Part shown: positions 57,161 to 64,000 of the stretch, in pieces
Layout of the letters: each line of letters starts with the position of its first letter
Numbering within the stretch: the first letter of the stretch is position 1
Source of the DNA: Paguma larvata
Lineage: Eukaryota > Chordata > Mammalia > Carnivora > Viverridae
DNA length: 64,000 bases
Reading direction: 5' to 3'
NCBI GenBank assembly: GCA_030068075.1
Contig: CM057832.1
Coordinates: 77,966,502 to 78,030,501, forward strand
Notes under the pieces: generated by a model
The model's input: the letters and a program-made list of their open reading frames with translations, nothing else
Databases searched by the model: none
Told to the model about the DNA's origin: nothing
Made by a program: the position numbers and the translations under genes

Positions 57161-57779
57161 CTGAGCCATTTGGAAAGAGGGCAGGAAGAAAGTCTGGCTA
57201 CATGGGAAAGATGAACGCTTCTGAGGGAGCTTCCTTGGGTGGTGTCTCAGACAGAGGCTGTACCTTCTGAGAGACAGTCTGGGAAAGGCTGGGGCTAGTT
57301 GGGGAATTGGGGGGCGTAAGTTGGAGGAGATGCTGCAGTGATATGACCAGTTCTATTCCCTTCTCATTAAACTATATTCTAGGGAATACCTAATTCTCAG
57401 ACTCAGGGCAGAATTATGTCACGGGAAGAATTCTGTTCACTTAGGTGCCGTCTTTGTGAACCATGTGGCATGTGTTAGTATTGCAATGGCATTTGTAAAT
57501 ACTTTATATCAACTTCTTAGGCCAAATGTTATGATGGCTTATCCCCTTTTTATCAGTTACCATCAAAGACTGTAAACAGGATCATTTGTTCATGGTCTCA
57601 GTGCCACGTATGTGTGATTTTCTAGGAAGAAAACTGAGTTCATTGCTTAGTGAAAACATCAAGTTACACACCATATTTGAGTTACTTTCAGAGTACTCAA
57701 AGGAGAAATTCAGTTTAAAAAATATTAAATACTCTTTGATTTAAGGAACTTTTCTAATACATAAAAGGTAAAAAAAAAT
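57161..57779. other. Unique sequence
   Basis: Nothing recognised. Confidence 0.4.
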
Positions 57780-58330
57780 GTGCATCTATATGTACACTAC
57801 TAACTTAAAAATTTTTCCCAACTCTGTTTCCTTCTCTCTACTTTTTTATCACCCTCCCCACTACCCATAACACATTTCATTGAACTTGTTCAATTTTAAT
57901 TGGTGTTGCACTTTAATGTTTTTAAATGTCCAATTATAGGTTTTAGGGTTATACACCTAAATAGAAAATAACATTGAGGGCACTTAAAGAAATTAAGTAT
58001 ATCCTAAAAGTATATAGTAATTCAGACACTTTAAAACCTTATTGAAATCTTAGTTTCCTATACATAGGTTTCTAGAACATTTTTGCCCAATGTTCTAGTT
58101 TGAAGATTACTGTTGACATAAATACTGCTATTTCATTTTCTTTGGTTTATAGTATTTCACTGTAGAAAAAGACCATAATTTATTGATTAATTCTCCTGTC
58201 GATGGACTTTTAAATTGGAAACCACTTAAATGTCAAGTTTTTTGACTAATTATAAATTATTCAGTCTTTGCCATTTATAGCTGCCTCCTTCCATTTTAAA
58301 TGATCCTATAAGGTATACAACTATTATTTC
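57780..58330 (-). mobile_element. Very old LINE-like remnant
   Basis: The 3' part ('gtagaaaaagaccataattt' then 'ctcctgtcgatggactttta') matches the inverted late-ORF2 L1 landmark 'catttatccattgatggac' only loosely. The left part is AT-rich and ambiguous. Confidence 0.35.
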
Positions 58331-58359
58331 TAAAAGAATATTCAAGAAAGAGACATTTT

Positions 58360-58569
58360 GTTAAAAACTTTTTTTCTCAATGTTTATTTTTGAGAGAGCA
58401 CAAGCAGGGAAGGGGGAGGAGAGAGAGAGGGGAACACAAAACCTGAAGCAGGCTCCAGGCTCTGAGCTGTCAGCACAGAGCCCAACATGAGCCTCAAACC
58501 CATGATCTGTGAGATCCTGACCTAAGCTGAAGTTGGTCACTTAACTGACTGAGCCACCCAGGCACCCCA
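58360..58569 (-). mobile_element. Feline CAN-SINE with TSD
   Basis: Inverted: 'tcaatgtttatttttgagag', 'gaagcaggctccaggctctg' and head 'gagccacccaggcacccc'. agacatttt occurs at 58351-58359 and 58570-58578; the right copy is followed by AA (TTTT/AA site). Confidence 0.95.
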
Positions 58570-58578
58570 AGACATTTT

Positions 58579-60810
58579 AATAACAATTACAGATTGAACA
58601 CTGTGTACTTAAGCTTCTAGTTGGAACTAATGATGGCTTTCTAAATAGAGAATAGTTGGTGAAACACAGTAAAGCTGAAGCTCTGGTTATACGCATAGCC
58701 TAATACCTGCTGGCTCCAGTGAGGTTCTTAGAGGGGCCAAGTGAACTGGTAGTGTAGCTATCTGTAGGAGAATATTTCCCTATCAACTTGTTCAGGACGG
58801 CTTAGCAGGTTCACCTTTAAAACCATGACTTACTGTAAGAAAAAGTCAGCCAGTCAGATCCTGTCACACTTTCGGCCTTTTCAGTGTTGAATTCTGAATT
58901 TAAAACAAAACAAAAAAAGCTCTTGTTTTTAGCTATCCCTAATTTCGAGGGAGTCCTGCCGATCTGTTTCATGAGCATGGAGGTAGATGTCAATATGGCC
59001 TCATCACCAGGGACTAGGATTCCTCCCTCCAAAACACCTCCCACTTCAGTTATCATTGGTGCTTCAAACGTTTTCACCAGAAGATACACATCTTTTCTGC
59101 TGTGTGAATAAAAATAATGCTTATTAAATTTGAGTGACAAAAAGCTCAGAAACTGACTTTGAAGCTAGATGGCAGAGTTGGTAATTTAATATGTTGGGAA
59201 GAGAAAGTCAAATTAAAAAAAAAATGAAGTCCAGAATGAACAGACAAATTAAAAGAATCAGTGAAAAAGCATGAGACTGGGTCAAGTATATTTGGCAGAA
59301 TTTCCTGTGGAACAACATGTTGAGATTTTGGATCACAATAGCATTTTAAAGTGAGTCAACAGTTCAATTATGCAGTGGAACAGAAAACGTAAGCTTCCGG
59401 CTGCATTAATAGAAGTAGAATTCACAGCCAAGGGGGAGATAATCCACCTGTTCTAGTCAGACCACAGCTGTAGGCTTGTTTGCAGTTCTAGGATCTGCAT
59501 TTTCATTGGCACATTGGTAAAATAGAAGTCTGGAGCCTGACCAGCACAGTGAAAGATTTGGAAATCATGCCTTTGAAGAATTTTTGTGGAAGTTTCTTCC
59601 TAATTAGCCATATATCTAGTGCTCAACCAGTATATGACACGGAATACACGAGACAGATTAAAGCACCGAAAATTGTGACTTTTCTCTTCATAGAATACAA
59701 AAGCTGTATAGTCCAGACTACTCCAGACAGGACGGATCATAAATAGGAAGATGGGAAAAAGAAATCGAATTAATAAACTCTCTAACCTGTTGATAGATAA
59801 TTATCAGGATATGGGGGAAAATCACAAGTGAAGGATAGATTTGCTTTGAAGACAAAAGCAGAAAACCCTGAAGTCTGAGTAAATGTTTTCAGCTTCCAAG
59901 TAGGTTTTGAGGTCCAGCTACAGGACTGCGATACAGATACTATATTGGAGGGGTGATGGCTCCAGGTTCCCACACTATCCCTACTCACCATGGTGAAGGG
60001 AGGAGTAGAAGAGTGCACAGCCTACTCAAGCGGGAGATAATATGTCCTTCCTCTGTAGCTGACAGAAAACATCAAGGGGAAGAGGCAAAGACTCCACAGC
60101 TTGGGTGAATTGCCTTAGAGGCTCCCTTACAAACAGGTTTTAGAAAGAAAACTAGTCAAAAGAAAAAATTTAATGGTTTAAAGATAAATGATTTAAATAA
60201 ATCATTGTTAATTGTAATGATGCTTAAATGTACATATGAAAGGGCATTCATTAACTTGAAAAGGATTTGGGGGGCAAACTTAAAATGGCAAAATTCTAGT
60301 AAAGTATAATGTCTTGGGGTTTTATAAACCTAACATCGGTCTCCATTTAAGGAAACCAGTTTTAGAACCTGCTGAAGTCTCCTTGGTGGAGTTTCTCTTG
60401 ACTGGTTTTTGGAATGTGAATTGCTAACTCTCCTCTGGAGGTGGACGTTTCTGTTCTACTTTATGGTGTGGGTTTCATCTCTACCTGATAAGCTCTACTT
60501 AACTGAGCCTTCAAAAAGAGTACTAGGTCCCGCTATTGAACACATGTAGTTTTAGAATTTTCCTCAGTCAGAATTACTAGTATAAATTTTATTTTTATTC
60601 TAGGGTACTAGAGAAATATTTTCAGAGTCATACTACTGAGAGAAGATGCATTTCTGTACTCCTAGGATTTCCTTGTTTAGTCTGAAGTCTTGTTGGAGCA
60701 GGCAATCTTCAAAAGAATGAAGACCTTTTTTGGTTTTCAGCTGATATTCTCAAATGTATAATGTTCCTAAAGGTTGGGGAAGTGGGGTTTAAAATAAAGG
60801 AATGTTTTAA
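58579..60810. other. Mostly unique sequence
   Basis: No recognised repeat family. A 107-codon minus-strand frame (58817-59140) and a 75-codon plus-strand frame (58884-59111) overlap; neither has a domain I know. Confidence 0.4.
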
Positions 60811-60995
60811 GGGGCATTGGGTGACTCAGTCAGTTAAGCATCTGACTCTTGATTTCAGCTTAGGTCATGATCTCCTGGTTCCTGAGATCAATCCCCACAT
60901 CTTTCTCCACACCCTGCTGGCGTTTCTTTCTCTCCCTTCTCTGTCTGTCCCCACTTATGCATGCTTTCTCTCTGTCTGAAAATAATAAACTTAAA
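60811..60995 (+). mobile_element. Feline CAN-SINE, diverged
   Basis: Head 'ggggcattgggtgactcagt', 'taggtcatgatctcctggtt', shortened body, CT-rich tract and 'aaaataataaacttaaaatg'. It lacks the tgacagctcagagcc segment. Confidence 0.85.
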
Positions 60996-61389
60996 ATGCA
61001 TTTCATATATCAGCTAAACTAACTGATGTTCAGGAACTTATTTCAGGAAATGTCACAAAAGAGAAAGACAAACTTCTCATTTGTTTCCCTTACTGACCAG
61101 GAGTTCAAAGGCTTAAAAGTCAAAAAAAAAAAAAATCACTTTTTCTTTACTTTTGCCTTAATGTTTTCAAGGATTTAAAAGTTATACACACTGTGGTGAG
61201 CCATGGTGGTTAATAATTCAAATAAAGGTTAGTGATGATTCAGATTACTCAGAAAAGGTTGTGTGGCTTATTTACAAATCATTGGTACATTGAATCAAGT
61301 CTCTGTGTTGAGTAGGCAAATTCGTTCTGCTACTTGTGATGGAGTATCTTAGAGCAGCAAAGTTCTTCGTTGCTTTTTTCTGGGTGGTT
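60996..61389. other. Unique sequence
   Basis: Nothing recognised; an A-run lies near 61123-61134. Confidence 0.4.
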
Positions 61390-61500
61390 GCTGCTGTGCT
61401 AAGCACTTTGACAAGTATTATAACTGACATAATCCTCACAACAATCCAGAAAAAAATCACCTTTGTCATTTTGCAGATAGGGAAACTTCCAGAAATTCTG
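61390..61500 (-). repeat. MIR SINE fragment
   Basis: 'gctgtgctaagcactttgac', 'cataatcctcacaacaatcc' and 'cattttgcagatagggaaac' match inverted MIR. Confidence 0.65.
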
Positions 61501-62182
61501 CAGTTAACAGTCATTTTGATGGTTGACCAGTTTTGAGTTGATTGCAACTTGATTGATTTTACAAATCTTCCCAAACCACATGTTTTTTCTCCCTCCCCCT
61601 TGTTTTGTATTCTTGATGTCATGTTTCACGTTTTCATTGTATGCATCCCTTAATTACAGTAGTGTTAATCTTACTATTTTTGTCCTTTAGCATTCATGCT
61701 TGCTTTAGAAGTATTGATCATAGGATCAAAGGATCATATGTATCCTTTCCAAAGAGATTTTTACTTTCATAGTTTGTCGTTGCTGTTAATCAGTGCCAAC
61801 TCTTTTGAGTTTAGAGAATTTCCCCTTGACATTTCTTGTAGGGCCAGTTTTGGGCTCTTTAATTTTTGCCTATCTGGAAAACTCAATCTCTCCAGTTCTG
61901 GATGATAACCTTGCCAGGTTGGATTATTTTTTTTTTTCCTTCAAGCATTGGTGTGGTACCACACCCTTGTGCCTTGCAAAGTTTATGATGAAAAATTCGA
62001 TAGCTTTATGGAGTTTGTTTTGTAGAAATCTTCTCTTGCTGCTTCTAATTCTCTGTATCCTTTATCTTCGTCATCTTAGTTATAACGTGCTTTGGTGTGC
62101 ATCTCTTGCCCCATCTCATTTGGGATTCTGTGTTTCCTTGACCTGGATGCCTGTTTCCTTCCCCAGATTAAGAAATTTGCAG

Positions 62183-62402
62183 TCACTATCTCTTTATTTT
62201 TTTAAATATTTTTAATGTTTATTTATTTTTGAGAAATAGAGAAGCAGAGAGAGACACAGAATCCAAAGCAGGCTTCAGGCTTTGAGCTGTCAGCACAGAA
62301 CCCGATGCGGGGCTCAAACTCATGAACCGTGAGTTCATGACATAAGCCTAAGTCAGTTGTTTAACCGACTGAGCCACCCAGGAGCCCCTCACTATCTCTT
62401 TA
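62183..62402 (-). mobile_element. Feline CAN-SINE with perfect 14-bp TSD
   Basis: SINE body 62197-62388, inverted, with 'ccaaagcaggcttcaggctt' and head 'gagccacccaggagcccc'. tcactatctcttta is identical at 62183-62196 and 62389-62402; the right copy runs into AAAAA. Confidence 0.96.
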
Positions 62403-62404
62403 AA

Positions 62405-62640
62405 AAAGTTTTCTGGGGGCACCTGAGTGGCTTAGTCAGTTAAGCACCCAACTTCAGCTTGGGTCATGATCTTGCAGCCTATGAGTTCGGGCCCCACATG
62501 GGGCTCTGATGGCTCAGAGCCTGGAGTCAGCTTCGGATTCTGTGTCTTCCTCTTTCTCTGCCCATCCCCGGCTCATGCTCCATCTCTCTCTCAAAAACAA
62601 ATAAAACATTAAAAAAAAATTTTTTTTTAAAGTTTTCTGG
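62405..62640 (+). mobile_element. Feline CAN-SINE with perfect 12-bp TSD
   Basis: SINE body 62417-62628, plus strand, head 'ggcacctgagtggcttagtc', tail 'caaataaaacattaaaaaaa'. aaagttttctgg occurs at 62405-62416 and 62629-62640. It lies head-to-head with the previous SINE, 28 bp apart. Confidence 0.95.
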
Positions 62641-62942
62641 CTCTGTCTTCTCTTTCTGGGACTGTGATAATGTGCGTGTTAGTCTGGTTGGTGTTTTAGA
62701 AGCCCCTTATGTCACCTAAATTGAAAAAAAATGTGTTGCTTTGGGTGCGTTCAATTGCTTTGTCTTTCACCTGTTGATCAGATCTTCTGCTTCATCTAGA
62801 GTTGAACCCTCTAGTGTATCTCTGAGTTCAGTTATTCAGCTTTAAGTTCTGTTAGGAACGTATATGTTTTTTTAAATCTCTGTAAGGATCTGTGCTCATC
62901 TTTTCTGAGTTCGAGGGTCTTTATGACCATTACTTTGGTTTT

Positions 62943-62970
62943 ATGTGTGTGTGTGCGTGTGTGTGTGTGT
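62943..62970. repeat. (TG)n microsatellite, one interruption
   Basis: TG units with a single C substitution, directly abutting the L1 3' end that follows. Confidence 0.95.
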
Positions 62971-64000
62971 TGAGTATAGTTGAAACAGTGTTATATTAAT
63001 TTCAGGTATACAACTTTGTGATTTGACAGGTTTATATGTTATGCAGTGTTCACAAGTGTAGCTACTATCTGCCATATTACATCACTATACTACAATATCA
63101 TTGACTGTATTCCTTATGATCTCTTGTTTATTCTTGTAAATTACGCATTCCAAAACTAGAGGCCTGTATCTACCTCTCACTTTCACCCATTTTGCCCAAC
63201 CACATTCCTCCTTCCCCTCTGGCAACCATCAGTTCTCTGTATTTATACTTCAAATTCTGCCGTTTGTTTCATCTTTTTTTTTAATCGCATTGGAGTAGAG
63301 TCACATGGTGTCTGTCTTTCTCAGTCTGCCCTATTTCCTTTAGCATAATACTCTCTAGGTCCATCCGTGTTGTCACAAATGGCACGATGTCCTCCTTTTT
63401 TATGGCTGTACAATATACCATTTTGTATACAGTTTTCTCTATCCATTTCTCTGTTGATGGATGCTTAGGTTTCTTCCATAGCTCGGGTATTGTAAATAAT
63501 GCTGCAATAAACATAGGGATGCATATATTGTTTCTAGTTAGCGTTTGCATTTTACCTGGGTAAATACTCAGTAGTGGAGTTATTGGTTCATATGGTAATT
63601 GTTTTTAATTTTTTGAGGAAACTTCATACCATTTTCCACAGTGGCTGTACCAATTTACATTCCCATAAATGGTGCATGATGGTTCCTTTTTCCACACATC
63701 GTCACCAACACTTGGGTCTCTCTCGATTTTAGCTATTCTACCCATTGTGAGGTGGTAGCTCATTGTGGTTCTGATTTGCATTTCCCTGATGATGAATAAT
63801 GTTGAGCATCATTTTATGTGCCTATTGGGAAATTTTCTTGGGAAAAATGTCTTTTCACATCCTCTGCCTATTTTTAATAAGATCGTGGATTTTGGGGGGA
63901 GTTTTATATAAATTAGTTATGTATTTTGGCTACTAACCCTCTACTGGATGGATCATTTGCAAATATCTTCTCCTATTCAGTAGGTTGTCTTTTTGTTTTG
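62971..64000 (-). mobile_element. Older carnivore L1, continuing past the window edge
   Basis: Inverted 3' end 'ttaatttcaggtatacaact', 3' UTR and late ORF2 up to 'agtaggttgtctttttgttt' at the edge. A minus-strand 89-codon frame (63281-63550) contains IPMFIAALFTI and KKPKHPSTEKWIEK, the late ORF2 region. Other frames are broken. The 5' end lies outside the window. Confidence 0.88.

Larger units (their letters stand above)
61690..62880 (-). mobile_element. Old LINE-derived non-coding segment, split by two SINEs
   Basis: 'tggatgataaccttgccagg', 'cttgtgccttgcaaagttta', 'gtttccttccccagattaag' and 'ttctgcttcatctagagttg' follow a dispersed mammalian L1-associated sequence I recall in inverted orientation. 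Two CAN-SINEs split it at 62197-62640. The family assignment is uncertain. Confidence 0.45.

Noticed and set aside
61272..61622. 116-codon minus-strand ORF as a gene
   Set aside because: It overlaps an inverted MIR fragment and lacks a recognisable domain.
1..64000. CRISPR array, prokaryotic operon, phage or plasmid features
   Set aside because: The repeats are mammalian retroelements and microsatellites. No regularly spaced repeats, ribosome binding sites or long gene-dense frames occur.

Overview
This window is AT-rich mammalian nuclear DNA, almost certainly from a cat-family (felid) carnivore. The main clue is a dispersed SINE, present in 21 recognisable copies. It has the tRNA-Lys-type head, the body (ACAGCTCAGAGCCTGGAGCC) and the TC-rich plus A-rich tail typical of the feline CAN-SINE. 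The canid version starts differently. L1 copies share the carnivore 3' end. Family names were assigned from remembered consensus sequences, not from a database search.

I found no convincing host protein-coding gene, rRNA gene, CRISPR array or bacterial-type system. Most ORFs are chance frames, L1 ORF2 remnants or SINE/microsatellite translations. What the window does record is an unusually readable history of retrotransposition:
1-5.3 kb: one old SINE, an approx. 100-bp L1 stub, L2 and MIR fossils.
5.3-16 kb: a long old L1, a hAT transposon, an L1 inserted into the end of a SINE, a SINE inside a SINE, and another L1 with a Z-DNA-prone repeat.
16-22.7 kb: MER20, L2, MIR and a SINE.
22.7-26 kb: an L1 next to a SINE, a second SINE and two small duplications.
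26-29 kb: mostly unique, with a pair of RFX-like X-box sites.
29-34.8 kb: nested mini-insertions, an old inverted L1 and a candidate LTR.
35-43 kb: mostly unique, with one uncharacterised ORF cluster at 39.0-39.65 kb.
43-49.5 kb: a tRNA-Ile-like fragment joined to MIR, SINEs, L2, and an L1 3' UTR.
50-58.6 kb: old L1, SINEs, an MLT1-type LTR, MIR and L2.
58.6-64 kb: unique DNA, then a head-to-head SINE pair and an L1 that runs off the window edge.

Classified by their 3' ends, L1 copies lie mostly on the minus strand (10 clear minus against 3 plus), and so do 15 of 21 SINEs. Such a bias is expected in an intron of a gene transcribed on the plus strand, but this is inference. I see no novel functional system. 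The most interesting signals are the tRNA-Ile/MIR chimera, repeated L1 micro-insertions with matching truncation points, a target site present in three copies, two fossil 5'-inverted L1s, repeated microsatellite birth at the same L1 position, and a CpG-containing exon-like ORF cluster.
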